From the NCBI GenBank assembly GCA_028292785.1, contig JAQGLQ010000524.1, positions 1-13,776 on the forward strand: 13,776 bases of DNA. Reading direction: 5' to 3'. Positions within the stretch are counted from its first letter, which is position 1. Every line of letters begins with the position of its first letter. The notes under the pieces are model-generated. The model had not been told where the DNA came from, did no database searches, and was given only the letters and a program-made list of their open reading frames with translations. This document shows, piece by piece, positions 6,723-13,417 of this stretch. This stretch comes from Noviherbaspirillum sp. Its GTDB lineage: Bacteria; Pseudomonadota; Gammaproteobacteria; Burkholderiales; Burkholderiaceae. The position numbers and the translations under genes were made by a program.

Positions 6723-8537
6723 CTATTCTTTCGTTTTGGCGCCATCGGCGGATCCGCTGCGCGACACCGCGCCGCTCAGATCCGCGTCATAGCCGGTCGC
6801 CACGCGCACATCGAGCACGCACACCTGACCGTTGCGCACTGCTTCCAGGCCGTCGGCGATCGCGTTTTTCAAGGCGTCGTGATCGGTTACCGGACCAAAC
6901 GCCAACGCGCCCTGTGCACGCGCCATTGCGGCGAGATCGATATCCGGCTCGCTCATGCGCATGCCGATCCAGCGATTTTCCACCGGACGGCCGCGTTCCT
7001 TGGCCACCCGCTCCTGATGCATCTCATCATTGAAGAATGAGTTGTTGTTCGACACGATCAACAGCAGCGGGATCTGGTAATGGCATGCGGTCCAGAGCGC
7101 CGTCACACCCATCAGGAAATCGCCATCGCCGATGACGCCGATCGGCAGGCGACCGGTGCCGCGCAATGCCAGCGCCGCGCCCACGCACATGCCGGGACCG
7201 GAGCCGATCCCGCCGCCGCCATCCTTGCCGAGATAATCGAGCGGATGGTTGAAGTAGCGATAGCCGCCGTTCCAGCCCAAGGGCAAGCGGATCAGGCAAA
7301 TGTCCTGATCCGCTGTCTGCGCATTGACTTCATCGGCAATCGCCCGGATGTTGAGCCGGTCCCGGCGAGGTGCCGGCGCGACCGCGTTGACGCCCTTGTA
7401 TGGCCGCGCGGGCGGCGCTTTGAGCTCTGCCACCAGCGCCGCGGTAAGCGTATCGGCATCGCACATTACATACACGTCCGCCGGCGCCAGACCGAAGTAC
7501 TCCATGTTCCAGCCGCGATGCAGTTGCTGATCGAGCGATGCATGAATCACGCGCGCCTTGGGCGTGTTGCCGCGGAAGGCTTGCTTGAAGGTGCCCGCCA
7601 GATCCATCCAGTCGAGACTGAGGATGACATCGGCGTCGGCCAGCGCCGCCGTCACCTCGGCCGATGGAAACACGCCGGGCACGCCGACATGTTGCGGATG
7701 GCCGGTGGGAAATCCCGCTCCCTGTTTCAGGTCGGTGACCACCTGGGCGGACAGCGCCTCCGCCAGTGCAAGGCGCCGCTCCCAGGCAGCGTCGTCGCGT
7801 GATACGCGTCCCACCAGCATGACGATTTTCTTTGCGTCCGATAACAGGCGCGCCGCTTCAGCCAGTGCCTCCGCATTCGGCGCCGCGGGCGAGGCGGGGC
7901 GGTAGCGCGCCATGTCGGGCAAAGGCAGCTTGCCGGATAGCGGCTGCTCTTGCAGCTCGGTGTCCAGGTTGACGTACACCGGTCCTTTCGGCGAGGTTTC
8001 CGTGATCTGCTTCGCGCGCGCCAAGGATTCGATCGCGGCGGGCACCGATGCCGGCTGATCATCCCATTTCGTAAAATTGCGCACCAGGGCCCCCTGGTCG
8101 GCGCTGGTGTGAATCCAGTCGATCCACGGACGCCGCTTGCTCGCATCGACCGGGCCGGTAGCGCCCAGCACCACCATCGGCATGCGATCGCACCATGCGT
8201 TGAAGATGCCCATCGATCCGTGCATCAGGCCGACGTTGCTATGCAGGATTACGCCCATCGGACGCTGCTTTACTTTTGCGTAGCCATGGGCGATCGCGAC
8301 CGCGCTTTCTTCATGCAGGCAGAGCAGCATCTGCGGCTCGCGGTTGCCGGTGTAATTGACCAGGCTGTCATGCAGCCCTCGAAAGCTTGCGCCCGGGTTA
8401 AGGGCGACGTATTCGAGCCCGAGATTGCGGATCGCTTCTGCCACCATGTCGCTTCCCCAAACACGGGAGTCTTCATTGCCGGGGATCGGGGCTTCAATGG
8501 CTGCATGCTGGTTTTCGATAGATTCTGGTTTGCTCAT
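6723..8537 (-). CDS. Thiamine-diphosphate-dependent 2-oxoacid decarboxylase/acetolactate synthase-like enzyme
   Basis: The protein has the three-domain layout of the POX/acetolactate-synthase superfamily. The N-terminal PYR domain has LHEESAVAIAHGYA (74-87), where E76 is the likely cofactor-activating glutamate. A middle domain spans about 220-370. The C-terminal PP domain has the ThDP/Mg motif GDGDF (470-474) through NNN (497-499). Such enzymes decarboxylate 2-oxo acids and either release an aldehyde or ligate it to an acceptor. The direct coupling to an aldehyde dehydrogenase favours the aldehyde-releasing (benzoylformate-decarboxylase-like) outcome, but that is inference. It is probably not the biosynthetic IlvB, since no ilvN-like subunit lies beside it. 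The start is uncertain: 8537 gives 604 residues beginning MSKPESIENQ, and in-frame ATGs at 8573 and 8582 would add 12 or 15 unconserved-looking residues. None has a clear ribosome-binding site. Confidence 0.9.
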   Translation of the reverse strand: MSKPESIENQHAAIEAPIPGNEDSRVWGSDMVAEAIRNLGLEYVALNPGASFRGLHDSLVNYTGNREPQMLLCLHEESAVAIAHGYAKVKQRPMGVILHSNVGLMHGSMGIFNAWCDRMPMVVLGATGPVDASKRRPWIDWIHTSADQGALVRNFTKWDDQPASVPAAIESLARAKQITETSPKGPVYVNLDTELQEQPLSGKLPLPDMARYRPASPAAPNAEALAEAARLLSDAKKIVMLVGRVSRDDAAWERRLALAEALSAQVVTDLKQGAGFPTGHPQHVGVPGVFPSAEVTAALADADVILSLDWMDLAGTFKQAFRGNTPKARVIHASLDQQLHRGWNMEYFGLAPADVYVMCDADTLTAALVAELKAPPARPYKGVNAVAPAPRRDRLNIRAIADEVNAQTADQDICLIRLPLGWNGGYRYFNHPLDYLGKDGGGGIGSGPGMCVGAALALRGTGRLPIGVIGDGDFLMGVTALWTACHYQIPLLLIVSNNNSFFNDEMHQERVAKERGRPVENRWIGMRMSEPDIDLAAMARAQGALAFGPVTDHDALKNAIADGLEAVRNGQVCVLDVRVATGYDADLSGAVSRSGSADGAKTKE

Positions 8538-8821
8538 GATGTTTGAATGCTTTGAATATGTGAGGACAGGCATTGCTGCCATGCCGTTGACGATGGCGGC
8601 AGGTACCCAAGGCCAGGGTCAGTTTCGGATACCTGATATCGGATCGCGCAATCGCTTGCGGTCGATGATGGTCAAGTCGTGTTCTGTATCGGATCGGGTC
8701 GTGCGAGGCCAATGCGCGTCGCCGCGGCCGGGCCAGGAGTTCCAGCGATGCACGCTCGTCCCGAAGGAAAAATCGAATCGGTCAAGGCGTGCATCGGTAG
8801 TGAACGGCACCGGGCCGGCAG
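8538..8821. other. Gap between receptor and ThDP-enzyme genes
   Basis: These 284 bases are long for a gap inside an operon. I see no convincing gene and no good promoter. A 68-codon frame starting at 8825 overlaps the receptor stop as ATGA, but its composition looks random. The gap holds a 10-base inverted repeat (8746-8796) and a 10-base direct repeat TATCGGATCG at 8637-8646 and 8687-8696. Confidence 0.5.
8746..8796. repeat. 10-base inverted repeat between receptor and ThDP-enzyme genes
   Basis: CGATGCACGC (8746-8755) is exactly complementary to GCGTGCATCG (8787-8796), with 31 bases between. It begins 25 bases after the receptor stop. It could form a long-loop hairpin in the operon mRNA that protects or partly terminates upstream of the enzyme genes, or be a two-half-site operator. 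Confidence 0.4.
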
Positions 8822-9841
8822 TCATTCGCGCGCAATGCCTCCACTGGCGAACAATGCCTTGTTGCGGCTGTACTCGGCGGCGATACGCTTGGAGAACTCT
8901 TCGTTCGTACTGCTGCGAACTTCATTGCCGGTCGCGATCTGGCGCTCGCGATAGCCCGCGTTTTGCGTGACCTTGCGCAGATCGGCCTGGATCTTCTGTA
9001 CCAGGGCGTCCGGCATTTTTCCGGGGCCCATCACACCGATCCAGGTGGCCGCTTCAAAGCCACGATAGCCAAGTTCGGAAACGGTCGGCACGTTCGGCAA
9101 CAGCGGCGAACGCTCAAGACTGCCGATGGCGAGCGGCACCAGTTTGCCTGACTGTATATGCGGCACGCTCACGGAGACCGCCGCCCACATGACCCCTACG
9201 CGCCCGCCGAGCACATCCTGAAATGCCTGAGCGCTGCCCTTATAGGGTATATGCCTGAGCTTGATGTCGGTGGCGCGCTGGAAATGCTCCATCGCCATGT
9301 GCGGCGATACGCCGACGCCGTTGGATGCATAGTCGACCGCGTCCGGCTTGGTCTTGGCCTGGGTTACCAGTTCCGCGACAGTCTTGATCTTCATCGATGG
9401 ACTGGCCACCAGAATCAGCGGAATGGTGCCTACCATTGCGATCGGCTTGAGGTCGGTCAGCGTGTCATACGGCATCTTGTCCTGCAGGAACGGAACCACC
9501 ACTGCGATTCCATCTGTCGCGAGGAACAGTGTGTAGCCATCGGGTGCCGACTTCACCGTAGAATCAGCCGCGATGACACCGGCGGCGCCCGGTTTGTTTT
9601 CGACAATGACAGGTTGCCCCCACAGATCGGACAGGCCTTTCGCTATCTCGCGGCCGATGCCGTCGACTGCGCCACCGGGCGGGAAAGCGACGATCAACTT
9701 GACCGGGCGGTTCGGATAACTGCCTTGCGCGAAAGCCGGCGCCGTCGCGCATGCGAATGCCGCAAGCAGGACCGCTGCCGTGCCGCGCAAGCGGCCCAAA
9801 CGCAGACGCGAACGTAAATTGGATAAAAAGCGGGTACTCAT
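8822..9841 (-). CDS. Bug-family (tripartite tricarboxylate transporter) periplasmic substrate-binding protein
   Basis: A 339-residue secreted solute receptor of the TctC/Bug family, typical of Burkholderiales. It has an Arg-rich n-region and a hydrophobic core (about 20-33), with a signal-peptidase site after AFA (38). The mature part opens with the family pattern YPNRPVKLIVAFPPGGAVD and then GQPVIVENKPGAAG. It continues with APDGYTL, the DLKPIAMVG strand, the HIPYKGSAQAF segment and the closing PNVPTVSELG. These receptors bind carboxylates such as citrate-like, aromatic or branched acids in the periplasm. Some work with TctA/TctB permeases; many are orphans, as here. GGAG lies eight bases ahead of the ATG and a near-consensus promoter precedes it (9885-9913). 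As the first gene of the unit, it suggests uptake or sensing of the acid that the two downstream enzymes process. The ligand is unknown. Confidence 0.93.
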   Translation of the reverse strand: MSTRFLSNLRSRLRLGRLRGTAAVLLAAFACATAPAFAQGSYPNRPVKLIVAFPPGGAVDGIGREIAKGLSDLWGQPVIVENKPGAAGVIAADSTVKSAPDGYTLFLATDGIAVVVPFLQDKMPYDTLTDLKPIAMVGTIPLILVASPSMKIKTVAELVTQAKTKPDAVDYASNGVGVSPHMAMEHFQRATDIKLRHIPYKGSAQAFQDVLGGRVGVMWAAVSVSVPHIQSGKLVPLAIGSLERSPLLPNVPTVSELGYRGFEAATWIGVMGPGKMPDALVQKIQADLRKVTQNAGYRERQIATGNEVRSSTNEEFSKRIAAEYSRNKALFASGGIARE

Positions 9842-9884
9842 TGTCTCCTCGAGTGGTTGGTATTTTTACTTTTAGTTCTTGGGA

Positions 9885-9913
9885 CTTATAAAGCGCCGGT
9901 TTCTGTTTGTCAA
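9885..9913 (-). promoter_or_regulatory. Near-consensus sigma70 promoter for the receptor/ThDP/dehydrogenase unit
   Basis: On the minus strand, TTGACA (9908-9913) is followed by a 17-base spacer and TATAAG (9885-9890). This is eleven of twelve consensus positions with ideal spacing. The expected start near 9878 gives a leader of about 37 bases before the GAGGAG ribosome-binding site and the ATG at 9841. Confidence 0.85.
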
Positions 9914-10192
9914 GGCGACATGCCGCCGAATATGTTCTATAGCAAGCCGAGGTATTCCACGGCTCGAACAGGCTTCGGTAGCACGATTGGGCCGCAGGCG
10001 CGGCAGGGGCATCGACCGTGGTCGCGGCAGAGCGTCGCTTACCAGCCGAACAGGTTTCGGTCGGGTGCGGGGATAGTGTTGATTACTAACGGGAACGATG
10101 AGGAAGCTGCCGGCATGTCGTCGACATCCCATTGGAATGATGAAAGGCGGCTGCGATGCGCTCTGCGGATAGTGTACGGATGCGCGAGACCG
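9914..10192. other. Non-coding gap upstream of the receptor promoter
   Basis: With the promoter and the rhlE hairpin, this makes up a 406-base stretch (9842-10247) without a credible gene. Plus-strand frames run through it but have no recognisable product. It contains a near-perfect 15-base direct repeat (9965-9979 and 10047-10061) and a small palindrome, ATGTCG-T-CGACAT (10115-10127). These could be regulatory sites for the promoter. Confidence 0.5.
9965..10061. repeat. Direct repeat CGAACAGGyTTCGGT, two copies
   Basis: CGAACAGGCTTCGGT at 9965-9979 recurs as CGAACAGGTTTCGGT at 10047-10061, with 14 of 15 bases identical and 82 bases start to start. Both copies lie 50-150 bases upstream of the -35 box of the receptor promoter, where an activator would bind. 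Confidence 0.4.
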
Positions 10193-10230
10193 TCAGCGTA
10201 CTGTGCAGTCCCGGATGCACAGTACGCTGA
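10193..10230. terminator. Perfect 15-base-pair hairpin at the 3' end of rhlE
   Basis: TCAGCGTACTGTGCA (10193-10207) and TGCACAGTACGCTGA (10216-10230) are exact complements around the 8-base loop GTCCCGGA. The stem begins 17 bases after the rhlE stop. Neither strand has a T-tract after it, so it is a T-less terminator, a 3' stabiliser that blocks exonucleases, or a DNA-level palindrome. Confidence 0.6.
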
Positions 10231-10247
10231 GGACATGACGGCGTGTG

Positions 10248-11594
10248 TTATCTGCCTCTACCGCCGGAGCGATGCGGAGGCGCACCCCTCGGGGCAAATT
10301 TATCGCCGGCAGGTTTCGCCGGCGCGGCCGACTTGTTCGACGAAGGAGACCTGGCGCCGGCCTTTGCGTGCTGCGGACGACGGCCCGCGCCGCCACCACC
10401 GCCGCCACCGCCACCGCCGCTGCGCAGCTGAATCGGTTGCGGTCGCGCGTTCGGATCGGGTTCGAAGCCGGTGATGATTTCTCTCGGCAGTTCTCTCTTG
10501 ATCAGCTTTTCGATATCCTTCAGCAGATCGTGCTCATCGACGCAAACCAGTGAAACCGCTTCGCCGGTGGCGCCGGCACGCCCGGTGCGGCCGATGCGAT
10601 GCACATAATCCTCGGGCACATTGGGAAGATCGTAATTGACCACGTGAGGCAACTGGTCGATATCGATGCCGCGCGCGGCGATATCGGTGGCGACCAGTAC
10701 TTGCAGGCTGCCATCCTTGAATTCGGATAGCGCGCGCGTGCGGGCGGACTGACTCTTGTTGCCGTGGATCGCCATACCGTTGATGCCGTCCTTGCCTAAT
10801 TGCTCGACCAGCTTGTTGGCGCCGTGCTTGGTGCGCGTGAACACCAGTACCTGCGACCAGTTCAGGGTCTTGATCAGGTGGCTGAGCATCGGATGCTTGC
10901 GGTTCCGGTCCACCGGATGGATTTTTTGCGCGATCACTTCGACCGTCGAATTGCGGCGCGCGACCTCGATCATCGCCGGCGCATTCAGCAATCCGTCGGC
11001 CAAAGCCTTGATCTCGTCCGAGAATGTGGCGGAGAACAGCAGGTTCTGGCGCCGTGGAGGCAAAGCGGCAAGCACGCGACGAATATCCTTGATGAATCCC
11101 ATATCGAGCATGCGGTCGGCTTCGTCGAGCACCAGGATTTCTACCGCATTGAGATTCACCGTGCCCTGTTGCATATGGTCGAGCAGGCGTCCGGGCGTAG
11201 CCACGAGAATGTCGACGCCGCGCTTGAGCAGACTGATCTGCGGATTGATGCTGACACCGCCGAAAATCACGCTCGATGTAAGCGGCAGGTACTTGCCGTA
11301 GACGCGCACGCTTTCCTCGACTTGCGCGGCAAGCTCCCGGGTCGGGGTCAGGATCAGCGCGCGGATCGGCTTGCCCTTGATATCGCCCTTGGGGCGCGAG
11401 CTCATCAGGCGCTGCAGGATGGGCAGCGTGAAGCCGGCGGTTTTGCCGGTACCGGTTTGTGCGCCGGCCAGTAGATCTCCGCCGCCGAGGACTGCGGGGA
11501 TCGCTTGTTTTTGGATTGGGGTAGGGGTCGTATAACCTTGTTCGCTGACTGCACGAACGATTTCCTCGGACAGGCCGAGTTCTGCAAAAGACAT
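10248..11594 (-). CDS. rhlE: DEAD-box RNA helicase RhlE
   Basis: The 448-residue protein has the full DEAD-box motif series: Q motif GYTTPTPIQ (20-28), motif I AQTGTGKT (45-52), Ia PTRELA (84-89), Ib TPGR (133-136), II DEAD (157-160), III SAT (188-190), V ARGID (307-311) and [10 protein letters not shown] (332-339). The opening [16 protein letters not shown] and the basic low-complexity tail place it in the RhlE group, which remodels ribosomal precursors and mRNA in the cytosol. The tail (about 392-448) holds ten consecutive glycines (393-402) and many Arg, Pro and Lys residues, and probably binds RNA non-specifically. No strong ribosome-binding site precedes the ATG. The gene lies 128 bases downstream of suhB on the same strand. 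A separate promoter is not obvious, so it may be read from suhB or from a weak promoter in the AT-rich patch at 11597-11616. Confidence 0.95.
   Translation of the reverse strand: MSFAELGLSEEIVRAVSEQGYTTPTPIQKQAIPAVLGGGDLLAGAQTGTGKTAGFTLPILQRLMSSRPKGDIKGKPIRALILTPTRELAAQVEESVRVYGKYLPLTSSVIFGGVSINPQISLLKRGVDILVATPGRLLDHMQQGTVNLNAVEILVLDEADRMLDMGFIKDIRRVLAALPPRRQNLLFSATFSDEIKALADGLLNAPAMIEVARRNSTVEVIAQKIHPVDRNRKHPMLSHLIKTLNWSQVLVFTRTKHGANKLVEQLGKDGINGMAIHGNKSQSARTRALSEFKDGSLQVLVATDIAARGIDIDQLPHVVNYDLPNVPEDYVHRIGRTGRAGATGEAVSLVCVDEHDLLKDIEKLIKRELPREIITGFEPDPNARPQPIQLRSGGGGGGGGGGAGRRPQHAKAGARSPSSNKSAAPAKPAGDKFAPRGAPPHRSGGRGR
10389..10418 (-). repeat. GGC/GGT trinucleotide tract encoding ten glycines in RhlE
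   Basis: Ten consecutive GGC or GGT codons encode the polyglycine linker between helicase core and basic tail. Copy number could vary by slippage in whole codons, which would change linker length without a frameshift. Confidence 0.8.
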
Positions 11595-11620
11595 GGCAAC
11601 TCAATAGAATAAATTGTGCC

Positions 11621-11649
11621 TGCCGGGCCGTTCGGCCCGTACGCCGGCA
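11621..11649. repeat. GC-rich nested inverted repeats upstream of rhlE
   Basis: GGGCC (11625-11629) and GGCCC (11634-11638) form a tight stem with loop GTTC. TGCCGG (11621-11626) and CCGGCA (11644-11649) can form an alternative outer stem. On the minus strand the structure is followed eight or more bases later by AATTTATT. It could end suhB transcripts or fold in the rhlE leader. Confidence 0.35.
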
Positions 11650-11670
11650 CGGGGATTAAGGTTCGGAGAC

Positions 11671-11703
11671 GAAGGTCGGTTGCACAGTGCCGCAACGACC
11701 TTC
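11671..11703 (-). terminator. 3' hairpin of suhB, 12 base pairs with one bulge
   Basis: GAAGGTCG (11671-11678) pairs with CGACCTTC (11696-11703), and TTGC (11680-11683) pairs with GCAA (11692-11695). G11679 is bulged and the loop has eight bases. It starts 19 bases after the suhB stop. No T-tract follows on the minus strand, as with the other 3' hairpins in this window. Confidence 0.5.
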
Positions 11704-11722
11704 ATGGATGTTGCGCGGAAAG

Positions 11723-12517
11723 TTATCTTGCATACGGTGCCAGCAACGGGACCATTTGCGCAAAAATCTTGGGCGAGCCCGCGAGGATTTGTCCTTTGTG
11801 GAGGAATTCGGATTCGCCGGTGAAGTTGCCGACGATTCCTCCTGCCTCGGTAATGAGCAGTGAACCTGCGGCCATATCCCAGGGATGCAAGCCCTTTTCG
11901 AAAAAGCCATCCAGGCGACCGGCCGCTACATACGCGAGATCCAGTGCCGCCGCGCCCGGACGGCGAAGACCGGCGCATCGTTCAGTCAGTATCCTGAACA
12001 TTTGCATGTAGTCGTCCAGTCCCTGCAAGTCGCGGAAAGGGAAGCCGGTGCCGATGAGGCCATCCGCCAGCTTGTCTCGACGACCGACGCGGATTCGTTT
12101 CTCGTTCAGATAGGCGCCGGCGCCCCGGGTAGCGGTAAACAAGTCGTTTCGATTCGGATCGTACACGACAGCCTGGGTGATCTGGCCGCGTTGCTGCAGG
12201 GCGATCGAGACGCAATACTGCGGGAATCCATGGATGAAATTGGTCGTGCCATCGAGCGGATCGATGATCCAGACATTTTCGCTTTCGTCGTGCAGGTTGC
12301 TCGACGCGCCCGATTCCTCCGCGAGAATGGCGTGGTCCGGGTAGGCAGTCTTGAGGACTTCGATGATGGCCTGTTCGGCCGCCTGGTCCACCTCGGTGAC
12401 AAAATCGTTATGCCGCTTCTGCGTGACATTGACCCGGTCGATATCGAACGACGCGCGGTTGATGATCGCGGCGGCACGGCGAGCAGCCTTGACTGCCGTG
12501 TTGAGCATGGGATGCAT
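11723..12517 (-). CDS. suhB: Inositol-1-monophosphatase family protein SuhB (Nus factor)
   Basis: The 264-residue product begins [13 protein letters not shown], nearly identical to the E. coli SuhB start, which is why I prefer the ATG at 12517 to one 51 bases upstream. The metal-binding motifs are complete: EES (67-69), DPLDGT (86-91) and WDMAAG (213-218), with E67, D86, D89 and D214 as expected ligands for two or three Mg ions. The family hydrolyses inositol monophosphates. In E. coli SuhB also acts with NusA/B/E/G in rRNA antitermination and ribosome assembly, and limits its own expression. A GGAAC ribosome-binding-like site lies just ahead of the start and falls inside a nested inverted repeat (12520-12567). 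suhB diverges from trmJ, as in E. coli, and is followed by rhlE on the same strand. Confidence 0.95.
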   Translation of the reverse strand: MHPMLNTAVKAARRAAAIINRASFDIDRVNVTQKRHNDFVTEVDQAAEQAIIEVLKTAYPDHAILAEESGASSNLHDESENVWIIDPLDGTTNFIHGFPQYCVSIALQQRGQITQAVVYDPNRNDLFTATRGAGAYLNEKRIRVGRRDKLADGLIGTGFPFRDLQGLDDYMQMFRILTERCAGLRRPGAAALDLAYVAAGRLDGFFEKGLHPWDMAAGSLLITEAGGIVGNFTGESEFLHKGQILAGSPKIFAQMVPLLAPYAR

Positions 12518-12519
12518 AC

Positions 12520-12567
12520 TGGTTCCGTTAAAATTGCGGTACCGTTCGCCTACCGCGTTCGGAACCA
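12520..12567 (-). promoter_or_regulatory. Nested inverted repeat over the suhB ribosome-binding region
   Basis: TGGTTCCG (12520-12527) is complementary to CGGAACCA (12560-12567), and inside it GCGGTA (12536-12541) is complementary to TACCGC (12551-12556). On the suhB strand the outer arm CGGAACCA ends two bases before the ATG and contains the only Shine-Dalgarno-like sequence. If transcription starts upstream of 12567, the mRNA can fold so that the ribosome site is masked. The same symmetry could instead be an operator. Confidence 0.45.
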
Positions 12568-12624
12568 CTTGATATGAATTAATGAGCGATGCGGCGCCTG
12601 TCGGCCGTGAGCCTCTTGCCGCGC

Positions 12625-12636
12625 AATAGCGCTATT
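12625..12636. repeat. 12-base palindrome AATAGCGCTATT just before trmJ
   Basis: A perfect palindrome ends four bases before the trmJ ATG. It occupies the place of a ribosome-binding site, and no Shine-Dalgarno sequence is seen. It could be an operator or a small RNA stem. Confidence 0.4.
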
Positions 12637-12640
12637 TTAA

Positions 12641-13402
12641 ATGAACCTTCCTCCATTCCGCATTTCTCTTTTCAACCGCTTGCGCTTCGTGCTCGTCGGA
12701 ACGAGTCATCCCGGCAATATCGGCGCGGCTGCGCGCGCCATGAAAACCATGGGATTTTCGCAGCTTGTCCTGGTCAACCCACGCTTTCCGGATGCACTGG
12801 AACATAAAGAAGCGATCGCGTTTGCCAGCGGCGCGCAGGATGTGCTGTCCGCCGCCCGCGTAGTCGACTCGATCGACGAAGCGCTGGAAGGTTGCAATTT
12901 CGCGGCGGCGCTTAGCGCACGGCAGCGGGAATTTTCGCCGCCAATCATGGCGCCACGACAACTGGCGGCGCACCTGATCGAGGACGAGGTGCTGGATGCC
13001 GCATTGGTCTTCGGCAGCGAACGCTACGGTCTGCCGAACGAGATCGTGGAAAAATGCAATGTACTGATCAATATCCCGGCTAATCCGGAATATTCATCCC
13101 TGAACCTCGCTCAAGCGCTTCAGATCCTGGCCTATGAATGCCGGCTCGCCGCTTCGACCGGGGAGGTGCCTAAAGAGAGCGCGATCGGTTTTAAGGGCGA
13201 AGCCGCCGACGTCGCCGAGATCGATGGCATGTACACGCATCTGGAACAAGCGCTTGTGGCCATCGACTTTCTGGATCCCGAAAACCCCAAGAAGCTGATG
13301 TCACGCCTGAAGCGCCTGTTCTCGCGCGCTCAACTCGAAACGGAAGAAGTGAACATTCTGCGTGGAATTGCAAGACGGATCTTGCTGAGCACGAACCGCT
13401 GA
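12641..13402 (+). CDS. trmJ: tRNA (cytidine/uridine-32-2'-O)-methyltransferase TrmJ
   Basis: The 253-residue protein has the knotted SPOUT (SpoU/TrmH) fold motifs: motif 1 VGTSHPGNIGAAARAMKTMG (19-38), with the catalytic-type Arg in GAAARAMK; motif 2 LVFGSERYGLP (122-132); and motif 3 NIPANPEYSSLNLAQA (144-159), which forms the S-adenosylmethionine-binding knot. The C-terminal part (about 195-253) has the helical region typical of TrmJ. TrmJ 2'-O-methylates position 32 in the anticodon loop of certain tRNAs. The N-terminus carries about ten residues more than E. coli TrmJ. The ATG at 12641 is the only ATG ahead of motif 1, and no ribosome-binding site is visible. It is divergent from suhB, the conserved gammaproteobacterial arrangement, and ends 15 bases from the convergent lexA stop. 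Confidence 0.93.
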   Translation: MNLPPFRISLFNRLRFVLVGTSHPGNIGAAARAMKTMGFSQLVLVNPRFPDALEHKEAIAFASGAQDVLSAARVVDSIDEALEGCNFAAALSARQREFSPPIMAPRQLAAHLIEDEVLDAALVFGSERYGLPNEIVEKCNVLINIPANPEYSSLNLAQALQILAYECRLAASTGEVPKESAIGFKGEAADVAEIDGMYTHLEQALVAIDFLDPENPKKLMSRLKRLFSRAQLETEEVNILRGIARRILLSTNR

Positions 13403-13417
13403 TTTTTGCTCAATACC

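Noticed and set aside
5739..7040. A 433-codon open frame on the plus strand
   Set aside because: It is antisense to the aldehyde dehydrogenase and the end of the ThDP enzyme, both of which have complete catalytic motifs. It has no domain of its own.
8619..8825. A 68-codon minus-strand frame overlapping the receptor stop as ATGA
   Set aside because: The overlap is attractive, but the predicted peptide has no recognisable features, there is no conserved motif, and the frame crosses the inverted repeat at 8746-8796.
10074..10088. TAGT-N7-ACTA, resembling a LysR-type binding site
   Set aside because: Arms of only four bases are expected by chance in a window of this size, and no LysR gene is present.
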